A stretch of 64,000 nt of DNA from Candidatus Aminicenantes bacterium UBA1061. Lineage in GTDB: Bacteria; Acidobacteriota; Aminicenantia; Aminicenantales; Saccharicenantaceae. The stretch lies in NCBI GenBank assembly GCA_002316315.1, contig DCDG01000037.1, positions 62,001 to 126,000 on the forward strand. Direction: 5' to 3'. Shown here piece by piece: positions 52,533 through 61,156 of the stretch. Position 1 is the first letter of the stretch; each line of letters opens with the position of its first letter. The notes under the pieces are model-generated. The model did not search any database. It worked only from the letters and a program-made list of their open reading frames with translations, and was not told the origin of the DNA. The translations under genes were made by a program, and so were the position numbers.

Positions 52533-55040
52533 TCAAATTTTAAGCCGGCGGAGCCTCAGCGAGTTGGAAACTACTGTCACCGAGCTAAAAGCCATAGCCA
52601 GAGAAGCAATCATCGGATTGAGAGTTATCTGGAAAAAAGGATAGAGCACGCCGGCTGCTACCGGCAAGCCAATCAAATTGTAGAAAAAGGCCCAGAAAAG
52701 ATTCTGTCTGATGATGCGCCTGGCCTGACGGCTGAGTTTTAAGGCCGTAACTACTTTCCTTAAGTCATCACTAACCAGAGTAATATCAGCTGATTCGATG
52801 GCTATATCCGTACCAGAGCCGATGGCCAGACCAACATCGGCCTGGATCAAGGCCGGAGCATCATTGATACCATCACCGACCATGGCTACCACCTCACCTG
52901 CCTGCTGGAACTTTTTGATAATGTTGAGCTTTTCTTCTGGCAGAAGGCCGGCATAAACTTCATCCAGACCCAGTTTCCTGCCGACAGCAGAGGCGGTTTT
53001 CAGGTGATCTCCGGTCAAAAGAATAGTTTTAAGTCCCATTTCTTTAAGTTCTTTAATGGCCGTGGAAGCTTCTTCTTTTAATTCATCAGCGACAGCTATC
53101 AGCCCGAGAAGCTGCCCGCTATCGGCCGAAGCCACTCCCACCATGGTTTTCCCCTGATTTTCCAGCTCTTCAATTTTCTGATTGACAGCCTGGCTCCAGT
53201 TAATACCAGCCACAGTTAAAAAGCGGAAATTACCCACTAAGATTTTCTCCCTGTTGACCTTAGCTTCCAGTCCCTGGCCTTCTCTGTTAAAAAACTCCTC
53301 AGGCTCAGGAATAGACAAACTGGCTTCCTTAGCTTTTTTAATGATAGCTTCGGCCAGTGGATGTTCCGAAGCTTTTTCAGCCCCGGCTGCCAGCTCTAAG
53401 AGCTGTTCAGGGCTGATTCCTGCCACTGCCACCATCTCAGTCACTTCCGGCTGACCTCTGGTCAAGGTGCCGGTTTTATCGAAAAAGGCCAGACTGACCT
53501 CAGCTGCTTTTTCCAGAGCTTCACCGTTCTTAATAAGGATGCCGTTTTCTGCCGACCGACCGGTAGCCACCATAACTGCCGTCGGGGTGGCCAGACCCAG
53601 AGCACATGGACAGGCGATAATCAGAACCGAAACAAAACTCAAAAGGGCCCGGGTCAGGGCTGGCTCTGGACCAAAGTCAAACCAGATGATAAAAACCAGC
53701 ACCGCTAAAGACATAACCACCGGGACAAAATAACTGGCGATTTTATCGGCCAGCCTCTGAACCGGAGCTTTGCTGGCCTGGGCTTCCTCCACCCTCTTTA
53801 TAATCTGAGCCAGAACAGTTTCTTCTCCGACTTTAGTCGCTCTGAATTTAAAATAGCCTGTCCGGTTAATGGTAGCTCCGATTACTTCATCCCCCGTCTG
53901 TTTAAAGACAGGCAGGCTTTCACCGCTAATAGCCGACTCATCGACCGAGCTTTGTCCCTCCACCACCTGACCATCAACTGGAATTTTCTCACCTGGTCTG
54001 ACCACCACCAGATCACCAACTCTCACCTCTCTGGCCGGGATTTCCACTTCCTGCCCGTTTCTAATGACTCTGGCTGATTTGGCCTCGAGCCCGGCCAGTT
54101 TCCTCAGAGAGAGAAGTGTTCTGCTTTTAGCCCTGGCTTCCAGATAACGACCAAGAAGGACCAGGACAATGATCACAGCTGAAGTATCAAAGTAAACATC
54201 AGGCTTAAAGCCTGCCCGGTAGAAAATTCCTGGCCAGAGAGTAGCCACCACTGAATAAAGGTAAGCAGAAAGAGTCCCGACGCTGACCAGGGTATTCATA
54301 TCAGCCGATCGGTGGCGAAAAGACAGCCAGGCACCCCGCAGAAAAGTCCAGCCCGAATAAAACTCAACGATGGTGGCCAGAAACCAGAGCCAGTAGTGGT
54401 TGGCAAAAAAAGGCGGCACCCAGGGAAAGATGGATTTAAAACTGCCCAGTAAAATAGGAACGGCCAGAACTGCCCCGATCACCAGCTGTCTTTTTAGCCG
54501 GATCAGTTCCTCTTCAGCCTGTTTCTCAGCCTGGCTCAGCGGTTCTTCGCCGACTTCTTCGGGCACCTCATAGCCAGCTTGTTCAATCGCTCTTTTTATT
54601 TCAGACAGGTTTACCTCACCTGGAATAAATCCCACCGCTACCCTGCCCAGAGCCAGGTTAGCGGAGGCTTCGACCACCCCTTTCAGGGCCTTTACGGCCG
54701 ATTCCACCCGCCCGACACAGGCTGCACAGGACAGGCCTTTGACCGGTAACTCGGTTTTCTCCACGATTGCTTTATAACCGAGCCCATCGATCTTTTTGAC
54801 CAGCTCAGCTTCATTTACCTTCTGCCGGTCAAAGATGATCGAGGCAATACTAGTGGCGAAGTTGACTGTAGCCTCTTCCACCCCGGGAGTTTCTCCCAGA
54901 GCTTTTTCTATTCTAAGAGCACAGTTAACGCAGTGCAGGCCGGTAATCGGTAGATTGATTCTTGCCTGTTCTCGTTTTCCAGTCTGTTCTTTTTGACCCT
55001 CTGCCTTTGTCTGTTTGCCTCTCATCTTTTTTTCAGCCAT
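52533..55040 (-). CDS. copA: Copper-exporting P1B-type ATPase
   Basis: 835 residues. Two N-terminal heavy-metal domains have CxxC motifs (Cys37 and Cys40 in GLHCVNC, and GLSCAAC near 113). Membrane helices follow, then the phosphatase TGES motif (ISGESLP), the metal site CPC in IIACPCALG, the phosphorylation site DKTGT, the SEHPL signature and GDGINDAPAL. The CPC site plus two MxC-like domains fit Cu(I) export. It is probably co-transcribed with the 35-residue membrane peptide. The N-terminus carries a Lys/Gln-rich leader of 28 residues before the first domain. Confidence 0.96.
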   Translation of the reverse strand: MAEKKMRGKQTKAEGQKEQTGKREQARINLPITGLHCVNCALRIEKALGETPGVEEATVNFATSIASIIFDRQKVNEAELVKKIDGLGYKAIVEKTELPVKGLSCAACVGRVESAVKALKGVVEASANLALGRVAVGFIPGEVNLSEIKRAIEQAGYEVPEEVGEEPLSQAEKQAEEELIRLKRQLVIGAVLAVPILLGSFKSIFPWVPPFFANHYWLWFLATIVEFYSGWTFLRGAWLSFRHRSADMNTLVSVGTLSAYLYSVVATLWPGIFYRAGFKPDVYFDTSAVIIVLVLLGRYLEARAKSRTLLSLRKLAGLEAKSARVIRNGQEVEIPAREVRVGDLVVVRPGEKIPVDGQVVEGQSSVDESAISGESLPVFKQTGDEVIGATINRTGYFKFRATKVGEETVLAQIIKRVEEAQASKAPVQRLADKIASYFVPVVMSLAVLVFIIWFDFGPEPALTRALLSFVSVLIIACPCALGLATPTAVMVATGRSAENGILIKNGEALEKAAEVSLAFFDKTGTLTRGQPEVTEMVAVAGISPEQLLELAAGAEKASEHPLAEAIIKKAKEASLSIPEPEEFFNREGQGLEAKVNREKILVGNFRFLTVAGINWSQAVNQKIEELENQGKTMVGVASADSGQLLGLIAVADELKEEASTAIKELKEMGLKTILLTGDHLKTASAVGRKLGLDEVYAGLLPEEKLNIIKKFQQAGEVVAMVGDGINDAPALIQADVGLAIGSGTDIAIESADITLVSDDLRKVVTALKLSRQARRIIRQNLFWAFFYNLIGLPVAAGVLYPFFQITLNPMIASLAMAFSSVTVVSNSLRLRRLKI

Positions 55041-55324
55041 TCTGTTTATTTTCTATCTATGACACATCTAATTTTTATAATCTATTTAGATTTTTATTTG
55101 TCCTTCATATTATACATAATTCTTATAGGATTAATATAATATTCTGCCTGACTCAGGGCAGGAGCTGGCAGCGTTTTGAAACCATCCTGAGGACATTGGT
55201 GCTAAAAGTTATTATCCGGCTGGTATAGTAAGCTGAATCGAGATAAAAGCTGTTGCTATCAGGTTTGCTTGCCTATTTTAATTATGCTAAAATTTTGACA
55301 AGGATTCGATAAGAGGAGAAAAGT
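55041..55324. other. Divergent copA/yebC intergenic region
   Basis: 284 nt. It holds the yebC promoter, and on the copA side an 8-bp inverted repeat ATATTATA/TATAATAT flanking the probable copA -10. It does not resemble known CsoR or CopY sites. No gene is present. Confidence 0.5.
55265..55293 (+). promoter_or_regulatory. Promoter of the yebC-ruvCAB-queA cluster
   Basis: TTGCTT (55265-55270), 17 bp, then TGCTAAAAT (55285-55293), an extended -10. The start would be about 25 nt before the yebC ATG. Confidence 0.55.
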
Positions 55325-56080
55325 ATGTCAGGACACTCAAAATGGCATTCTATAAAACATAAAAAAGCAGCTGTCGATGCCAAGCGCGGTAAACTGTTTA
55401 CCAAGCTGATCCGGGAAATCAGCATAGCTGCCCGCCAGGGAGGGGGTGACCCGGAGAAAAATCCCCGGCTGCGCAAAGCGATTGCTGAGGCCAAAGCCGT
55501 CAATATGCCAGCCGATAATATCAAGCGGGCTATCATGAAGGGCACGGGCCAGCTGGAGGGAGCAGCCTACGAAGAGGTTGTTTATGAAGGTTATGGCCCT
55601 GGTGGTGTAGCCATTTATGTCACTGCGGTAACTGATAATAAGAACAGGACGGTGGCCGAGCTGCGCCATGTTTTTTCCAAGCTGGGCGGTAGAATGGGTG
55701 AGTCGGGTTGCGTTGCCTGGATGTTCAAGAGACAGGGTTATATTGACGTGGAAAAAGACAAGGTGGATGAAGAAAAACTTCTGGAAATAGCCCTGAATGC
55801 CGGGGCAGAAGATGTCAGAGACGATGGCAGCAATTTTGAGGTTATTACCACCCCTGAAAATTATGAAGCAGTGCTGGAAGCTCTTAAACAAAATAACATT
55901 GAAATTGCTGACTCTAACGTTGGCTATCTTCCCCAGAATTATGTCAAGCTGGAAGGCAAACAGGCCGAGCAGTGCCTGCGGCTGGTAGAAGAACTTGAAG
56001 ATCACGACGATGTGCAAAGTGTTTCAGCCAATTTTGATATCGATGAGGAAGAAATCGCCCGTTACTCAGCAGCTCAATAA
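55325..56080 (+). CDS. yebC: YebC/PmpR-family protein
   Basis: 251 residues, normal length. The opening SGHSKWHSIKHKKAAVDAKR and the segment NKNRTVAELRHVFSKLGG are highly conserved family marks. Members act as transcription factors or help ribosomes through proline stretches. It heads the ruvCAB-queA cluster, the usual neighbourhood. The ribosome binding site AGAGGAGA lies 6 nt upstream. Confidence 0.96.
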   Translation: MSGHSKWHSIKHKKAAVDAKRGKLFTKLIREISIAARQGGGDPEKNPRLRKAIAEAKAVNMPADNIKRAIMKGTGQLEGAAYEEVVYEGYGPGGVAIYVTAVTDNKNRTVAELRHVFSKLGGRMGESGCVAWMFKRQGYIDVEKDKVDEEKLLEIALNAGAEDVRDDGSNFEVITTPENYEAVLEALKQNNIEIADSNVGYLPQNYVKLEGKQAEQCLRLVEELEDHDDVQSVSANFDIDEEEIARYSAAQ

Positions 56081-56098
56081 ATAGAAATGGCCTGATCA

Positions 56099-56611
56099 AT
56101 GAGGGTGCTCGGGATTGACCCCAGTCTGCAGTCTTCAGGTTTTGGCCTTATTGAAGATGAGGCGGAAAATTTGGAAGCAATTGTTTATGGAGTTATCAAA
56201 CCAGACAGAGCAGCCAGTTTCCCTCAAAAGCTGAATGATATTCGGACCGAGCTGGAAAGAATCATTGACCTTTATTCCCCCCAGGAGATTGCCATCGAGA
56301 ATCCGTTTTATGCCAGGAATGTCAAAACGGCTATCTCCTTAGGTCAGGTCAGAGGCGCTGTTCTTATTGCCATTGCTTCCCGCCAGAGACAGCTATATGA
56401 ATATTCGGCCCTGGAGATAAAAAAAGCGGTTACCGGCTATGGCCAGGCCGAAAAGGACCAGGTTCAGCGCATGGTTAAAATACTGTTGAATCTGGAGGAT
56501 GACCGGATGCCCTTAGATGCCTCAGACGCTCTGGCCACGGCTATCTGTCACACTTACCACCGCCGGATTAGCTTCGATTGGAAGCCAGGTCGCAAAACAG
56601 GAAAATCATGA
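56099..56611 (+). CDS. ruvC: Holliday junction resolvase RuvC
   Basis: 170 residues. The catalytic acids are Asp7 (GIDPSL), Glu67 (AIENPF), Asp140 and Asp143 (DASDA). It cleaves Holliday junctions as a dimer, working with RuvAB encoded next. Its stop overlaps the ruvA start (ATGA). Confidence 0.96.
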   Translation: MRVLGIDPSLQSSGFGLIEDEAENLEAIVYGVIKPDRAASFPQKLNDIRTELERIIDLYSPQEIAIENPFYARNVKTAISLGQVRGAVLIAIASRQRQLYEYSALEIKKAVTGYGQAEKDQVQRMVKILLNLEDDRMPLDASDALATAICHTYHRRISFDWKPGRKTGKS

Positions 56612-57195
56612 TTTCTTATGTCAAAGGAAAGATTTTGCAGAAAAAGCCAGGAGAGGTGGTTGTCGAGGCATATGGCCTGGGTTATTCTTTGCAGATTCCC
56701 CTGACTACTTATTTTAAACTGGGCGAAGCTGGTTCCCAGGCTGAATTGCTGGCTTATACTCATCTAACCGAAAACTCCTTATCGCTTTTTGGCTTTGCTA
56801 CCCAGGAAGAAAAAGATATTTTTCTGAAGCTAATCACCATCTCCGGCATCGGTCCAAAACTGGCTCTTAATATTCTCTCGGGAATTGAGGCCTCGGAACT
56901 GGAAGAAGCGGTCAGAAATACCAACGTCTCCAGGCTATCTATGGTTCCGGGCATTGGCCAGAAGACAGCTTTGAGAATAATCATGGAGCTTTCTGATAAA
57001 CTTGAAAAGAAAGAAAAGGTGCTGAGCAAGAAAGGCTCAAAAGAAAGAGAGGATCTGGTCTCGGCCCTGGTCAATCTCGGCTTCAGAAGAAAAGAAGCAG
57101 AACGGGTAGTAGACGAAACTCTTTCTTCTCTTGGCCGGGAGGCTGGTTTTGACCAGTTGCTCAGAGAATGCTTGAAAAGAATGTCAAAAATATGA
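56608..57195 (+). CDS. ruvA: Holliday junction DNA helicase subunit RuvA
   Basis: 195 residues from the ATG at 56608, which overlaps the ruvC stop. The OB-fold domain (SYVKGKILQKKPGEVVVEAYG) is followed by tandem helix-hairpin-helix motifs (ISGIGPKLALNILSG and VPGIGQKTALRIIMEL) and the flexible C-terminal RuvB-contact domain. It binds the junction and loads RuvB. An earlier in-frame start at 56578 inside ruvC would lack the coupling. Confidence 0.95.
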   Translation: MISYVKGKILQKKPGEVVVEAYGLGYSLQIPLTTYFKLGEAGSQAELLAYTHLTENSLSLFGFATQEEKDIFLKLITISGIGPKLALNILSGIEASELEEAVRNTNVSRLSMVPGIGQKTALRIIMELSDKLEKKEKVLSKKGSKEREDLVSALVNLGFRRKEAERVVDETLSSLGREAGFDQLLRECLKRMSKI

Positions 57196-57250
57196 TAGTC
57201 AGATTTATTAACCAGGCCAGAAAAAAAATATCCAGGAGGAATGAACAGGC

Positions 57251-58270
57251 ATGCCGGCTATTCTGACACCGGTTAAAACCAGAGAGGATGTTCTTTTTGA
57301 AGATAGCCTCCGGCCGGTGAAATTTGAAGACTTTATTGGCCAGGAAAATATCAAAGCCAATCTCAAAATTTTTATCCAGGCAGCAAAAAAAAGGAATGAA
57401 AATCTGGATCATGTCCTTCTCTATGGCCCGCCCGGGCTGGGCAAAACCAGCCTGGCCTACTTGCTGGCCAAAGAGCTTGGCGTGGGCATCAAACCAACTT
57501 CCGGCCCGGTCATCGAAAAAGCCGGTGATTTATCGGCCATTCTGACCAGTCTGCAGGACAAGGAATTTCTTTTTATCGATGAAATTCACCGTCTTCATCC
57601 TTCCCTGGAAGAGATCTTATATTCAGCCATGGAGGATTTTAGCCTGGATGTGATCATCGGTCAGGGACCGGGGGCACGAAGCCATAAACTTAAAATTAAG
57701 CGGTTTACTCTGGTTGGAGCGACCACCCGAGCTGGTAAAATAACGGCTCCTCTGCGCAGCCGCTTTGGTATTGTCCACCGGCTGGATTACTATCAGCCAG
57801 AAGATTTGAAGAAAATCGTCCTGCGTTCAGCCAGAATTCTAAAAGTTAAGGTGGAAGAAGGAGGAGCAGAGGAAATCGCTCGCCGGTCACGGGGTACTCC
57901 CCGCATTGCCAATCGCCTCCTTCGCCGCGTGCGAGATTTTGCTGAAGTTAAAGGCGATGGCCGGATTGATGAAAAAATAGCCAGGAAAGCTCTCGATCAG
58001 ATGGAAGTTGATGCTCTGGGACTGGATGATGTCGACAGAAAAATTCTTCAGACCATCATGGAAAATTTTGGCGGCGGCCCGGTCGGTATTAACACCATTG
58101 CTGCTGCCATAGACGAGGAAAAGGAAACGATTGAAGCTATCTATGAACCATATCTGATGAGACTCGGTTTTCTGGAAAGAACACCCCGCGGCCGCCAGCT
58201 TACAGCCAAAGCTTATGATCATTTAGGTTCTCACCCACCATCCGGTCAGGGCCAGAAAAAGCTGTTTTGA
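57251..58270 (+). CDS. ruvB: Holliday junction branch-migration ATPase RuvB
   Basis: 339 residues. Walker A GPPGLGKTS is at 59-67, Walker B is FLFIDEIHRL, sensor 1 lies in LVGATTRAG and the arginine finger in PLRSRFG. A C-terminal winged helix ends in YDHLG. It drives branch migration as a hexamer with RuvA. The ribosome binding site CAGGAGG is 12 nt before the ATG. Confidence 0.97.
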   Translation: MPAILTPVKTREDVLFEDSLRPVKFEDFIGQENIKANLKIFIQAAKKRNENLDHVLLYGPPGLGKTSLAYLLAKELGVGIKPTSGPVIEKAGDLSAILTSLQDKEFLFIDEIHRLHPSLEEILYSAMEDFSLDVIIGQGPGARSHKLKIKRFTLVGATTRAGKITAPLRSRFGIVHRLDYYQPEDLKKIVLRSARILKVKVEEGGAEEIARRSRGTPRIANRLLRRVRDFAEVKGDGRIDEKIARKALDQMEVDALGLDDVDRKILQTIMENFGGGPVGINTIAAAIDEEKETIEAIYEPYLMRLGFLERTPRGRQLTAKAYDHLGSHPPSGQGQKKLF

Positions 58271-58279
58271 CTTTTGCTT

Positions 58280-59332
58280 ATGACTCAAAAAAATCTTTTA
58301 GTCGATTATGATTTTGAATTGCCCGCTGAGCTTATTGCTCAGGAGCCTTTGCCCAACAGGGACGCTTCAAGAATGATGGTCGTCAACCGTCAGGAAAAAA
58401 GTTTCAGCAACCGCCACTTCCGGGATTTACCAGAATACTTCGGCCCGGGCGATACCCTGGTTATCAATGATTCAAAGGTCGTGCCAGCCAGGGCCTGGGG
58501 CCACCTGAACAATCAACAGGCAACTTGTATTGAATTCCTATTCATTAGAGAAATAGAGCCGGCTATCTGGGAAGTGCTGTGCCGGCCAGCAAGAAAATTG
58601 AAACCCGGCATTAGATTGATTTTCACTTCGGAACTGGAGGCCGAAGTCCTCAAGGTCGGTCAACTGGGGCATCGTCTTCTTCGCTTTAATTCAACTGAGG
58701 TCAGGGATAAGCTCAAAAAAATTGGCACTCCACCTCTTCCCCCTTATATCAAGAGGCGGAGAGACGATCCCAGGTTAAAGACGATTGACCGAGAACGCTA
58801 TCAAACAGTCTACGCTGAGCAGGAAGGCTCAATCGCCGCTCCAACGGCTGGTTTGCATTTTACTCAGGAAACCCTCGAGGCCCTGAAAAATAAAGGCGTG
58901 GACATCCTGCGGGTGACTCTTAATGTCGGCGAGGCCACCTTTCAGCCAGTTAGAGTTCAGGAGATTACTCATCATCGTATGCTGGCTGAATCTTTTTATA
59001 TTCCCGCCGAGACAGCCGGGGTAATTAACCGGGCCAAAAAAGACGGCAGAAAGATTACGGCTGTCGGAACAACCGCCGTCAGAACTTTAGAAGGCGCCTG
59101 GTCAGATGGACAGCTACCTGCCGGAGCCGGTGTGACCAGCATTTTTATCTTCCCAGGTTTTAAATTTCAGGTAGTCGACCGGCTGCTGACCAATTTTCAT
59201 CTGCCCAAATCAACCCTGCTAATGCTGGTCAGCGCCCTGGCCGGCTATGAACTCATTATGGCTGCTTATAAAGAAGCTATCACCGAGGGTTATCGGTTTT
59301 TTTCTTATGGCGACTGTATGCTCATTCTTTAA
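58280..59332 (+). CDS. queA: S-adenosylmethionine:tRNA ribosyltransferase-isomerase QueA
   Basis: 350 residues from the ATG at 58280. It has the family marks LIAQEPLPNRDASRMMVV, DTLVINDSKVVPAR, EGSIAAPTAGLHF and LTNFHLPKSTLLMLVSA. It adds the epoxycyclopentanediol group to preQ1 in tRNA, making epoxyqueuosine. It follows ruvB by 9 nt, a common arrangement. The TTG two codons upstream is a less likely start. No Tgt follows in this window. Confidence 0.95.
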   Translation: MTQKNLLVDYDFELPAELIAQEPLPNRDASRMMVVNRQEKSFSNRHFRDLPEYFGPGDTLVINDSKVVPARAWGHLNNQQATCIEFLFIREIEPAIWEVLCRPARKLKPGIRLIFTSELEAEVLKVGQLGHRLLRFNSTEVRDKLKKIGTPPLPPYIKRRRDDPRLKTIDRERYQTVYAEQEGSIAAPTAGLHFTQETLEALKNKGVDILRVTLNVGEATFQPVRVQEITHHRMLAESFYIPAETAGVINRAKKDGRKITAVGTTAVRTLEGAWSDGQLPAGAGVTSIFIFPGFKFQVVDRLLTNFHLPKSTLLMLVSALAGYELIMAAYKEAITEGYRFFSYGDCMLIL

Positions 59333-59385
59333 GAAGATTTAAAAAAAGCCTTTCCTCCAAATCCCGCAGATAGTGGCGCGTCTTT

Positions 59386-60774
59386 TTAGCCTTCAATAAT
59401 GCCCAGCGGTGGCGTTGTTTTCCAGCGGCCACGGGTAAAATCCGGAAAAGATACCGGTTTTGAACCTTCGGCCACTGATTTTTCGGTCAGAGCTGAAACG
59501 ACACTCCAGGCAGCCGCATCATAAACATTCATATCAGTCGGCTGGCCGGTTCGCAGGGCTTCGATCAGGCGATAGTCTTCAATAAAATCCATACCGCCGT
59601 GGCCTCTCCCCTCTCCTTTCTGGGCTAATTTTTTCCAGAGGGGATGCTCAAATTCGGCCGCATATTTTTCAATATCTTCCCAGTCATCTTCCGGGCTGCG
59701 GCCTTCAACATAAATCCGATCCGGCCATTTCTGTAAAATTCCCTTCGTCCCCTGCAAAAGATGGATCCGGCTGTAAGGTCTGGGCAAGTTAGTATCATGA
59801 ATGAGAATAATCGTTCTGCTTGATCTGGTCTTGATTAACGAACTGTTAACATCTCCCAGGGCAAATTTTTCTTTAGCCTGAGGCGAGTCTGGACCAAACT
59901 TTTCTTCTGCATAGAGATGGAGACCAAGGGCAGGAGAACTCATCGAGACTAAATAATCAAAGGCATCACCGCGGTTGATGTTCATACACTGGGCAACAGG
60001 TCCGAGGCCATGAGTTGGATAAAGATTGCCATTTTTTTTCCAGGAATGCTGGCGACGCCACAACCCCTCCCCCACATTGGAAAATTTTACCGCTCTTAAA
60101 TCATGGAGATAACCGCCAGCGGCATGGACAATCTCACCAAGAAGACCACGCCTGACCATATTGAGGCTCATCAGCTCTACCCGGTCGTAACAGCAATTTT
60201 CCATCATGACACAGTGCTTTTTGTACTTTTCGGCTGTCTCCACCAGTTCAAAACATTCTTCGAGACTAACCGCCGCCGGCACTTCAGTCGCTGCATGTTT
60301 GCCATTTTTCATGGCCGTCACACAAACCGGCACATGCCATTCCCAGGGCGTGGCGGTAAAAACCAGGTCGAGGTCTTCCTCCTCGCACATTCTCTTAAAA
60401 TCCCAGGGGCCCGCTGAATAACCTTCAGGCCTGGGAAATCCAGCCTCCTCCACCCACTTCTGGACTCTCGCCACTTTTTCTTCGACAATATCACAGACGG
60501 CCTTAATCTCCACTCCATCAATATTAAGAAAATTACGGACATGAACTGAGCCCATGCCGCCAACCCCGACAAAGCCAACCTTAACAACGTTGATCGGCGG
60601 ACTGGCAAAAAGAGGCCCATAATCAGAAGGCGGGGATAAGGTCTGACTTCTGACCTGACCTCTGGTTTCCAGGCTCTTTCCCGTCAGCCAGAGACCGGCT
60701 GTGCCAGCCAGTCCGAGTTTTAAAAATTGGCGCCTGCTTTTAAGATGTGGTTGCGACCGATCATTTTTGCCCAT
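59386..60774 (-). CDS. Tat-exported Gfo/Idh/MocA-family oxidoreductase
   Basis: 462 residues. A twin-arginine signal KSRRQFLKLGLAG (residues 12-24) directs folded export. The Rossmann fold starts KVGFVGVGGMGSVHVRNF and a GFO-type EVPAAVSLEECFEL segment follows. The C-terminal domain has many Gly, Trp and His residues (GEGRGHGGMDF). Such exported members act on sugars or glycans with bound NAD(P). The substrate is unknown. It is divergent from the trp leader and separated from it by about 195 nt. Confidence 0.88.
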   Translation of the reverse strand: MGKNDRSQPHLKSRRQFLKLGLAGTAGLWLTGKSLETRGQVRSQTLSPPSDYGPLFASPPINVVKVGFVGVGGMGSVHVRNFLNIDGVEIKAVCDIVEEKVARVQKWVEEAGFPRPEGYSAGPWDFKRMCEEEDLDLVFTATPWEWHVPVCVTAMKNGKHAATEVPAAVSLEECFELVETAEKYKKHCVMMENCCYDRVELMSLNMVRRGLLGEIVHAAGGYLHDLRAVKFSNVGEGLWRRQHSWKKNGNLYPTHGLGPVAQCMNINRGDAFDYLVSMSSPALGLHLYAEEKFGPDSPQAKEKFALGDVNSSLIKTRSSRTIILIHDTNLPRPYSRIHLLQGTKGILQKWPDRIYVEGRSPEDDWEDIEKYAAEFEHPLWKKLAQKGEGRGHGGMDFIEDYRLIEALRTGQPTDMNVYDAAAWSVVSALTEKSVAEGSKPVSFPDFTRGRWKTTPPLGIIEG

Positions 60775-60930
60775 AATTTTCTCCTTTGTTTTTCCAGCTT
60801 AATATATTTTTTCGTTTTCATCAAAATATGACCGGGATAATCGGGCCAGAATTTTTATATCCCTGTCAAGTATCAAATTCAACCTGATCTTTAAGCTGCA
60901 AATATTTTTCTTTTTTTATTTCCAGCGTGC

Positions 60931-60959
60931 TTGACAGATCAAATCGTGACGATTAGAAT
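60931..60959 (+). promoter_or_regulatory. Promoter of the trpB2 leader transcript
   Basis: A consensus TTGACA (60931-60936), 17 bp and TAGAAT (60954-60959) form the strongest promoter in the window. Transcription would start at about 60965-60967, only 2-4 nt before the leader ORF, so that ORF is probably leaderless. The trpB2 ATG is about 190 nt downstream. Confidence 0.75.
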
Positions 60960-60968
60960 TATGGTGAG

Positions 60969-61067
60969 ATGAGCAAAGAAATTAGCCTGTGTCAACTTAA
61001 CCTAAGCCAGACATCTTTACTCTCTCTTTCTACATCCCTCCTTTCCTGGTTCTGGTGGGCGGACTGA
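60969..61067 (+). CDS. Tryptophan-rich leader peptide (trpL-like), 32 residues
   Basis: The ORF begins MSKEISLCQ and ends SWFWWAD-stop, so three of its last six residues are Trp (codons 61047-61049, 61053-61055 and 61056-61058). Between them lies a pyrimidine-rich tract coding for Ser/Leu/Thr. The tract contains CCTCCTT (61037-61043), the exact complement of AAGGAGG (61145-61151) in the trpB2 ribosome binding site. A 6-bp GC stem GGGCGG/CCGCCC (61057-61062, 61069-61074) follows the Trp codons. A ribosome waiting for Trp-tRNA would cover the CCTCCTT tract and free the binding site. I see no canonical terminator, so translational control is more likely than transcription attenuation. It was found by eye. 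Confidence 0.7.
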   Translation: MSKEISLCQLNLSQTSLLSLSTSLLSWFWWAD

Positions 61068-61151
61068 CCCGCCCGAGAACTATCTTTTACCACTACTTTA
61101 TTAATCTCTGATCAATTTATTTATTTTTAGACAACAAAAAATCCAAGGAGG
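61037..61151 (+). promoter_or_regulatory. Possible anti-Shine-Dalgarno pairing in the trpB2 leader
   Basis: CCTCCTT (61037-61043) can pair over seven bases with AAGGAGG (61145-61151), the trpB2 ribosome binding site. The intervening RNA is AT-rich except for one GC hairpin at 61057-61074, so the pairing is not obstructed. Confidence 0.5.
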
Positions 61152-61156
61152 ATTAA

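Noticed and set aside
55337..56017. 226-codon minus-strand ORF opposite yebC
   Set aside because: It is the antisense shadow of a highly conserved gene, with no family match.
61057..61090. Intrinsic terminator after the Trp leader ORF
   Set aside because: The GGGCGG/CCGCCC stem is real but is followed by GAGAACTATCTTTT and not a proper T-run, so I did not call a classical attenuator.
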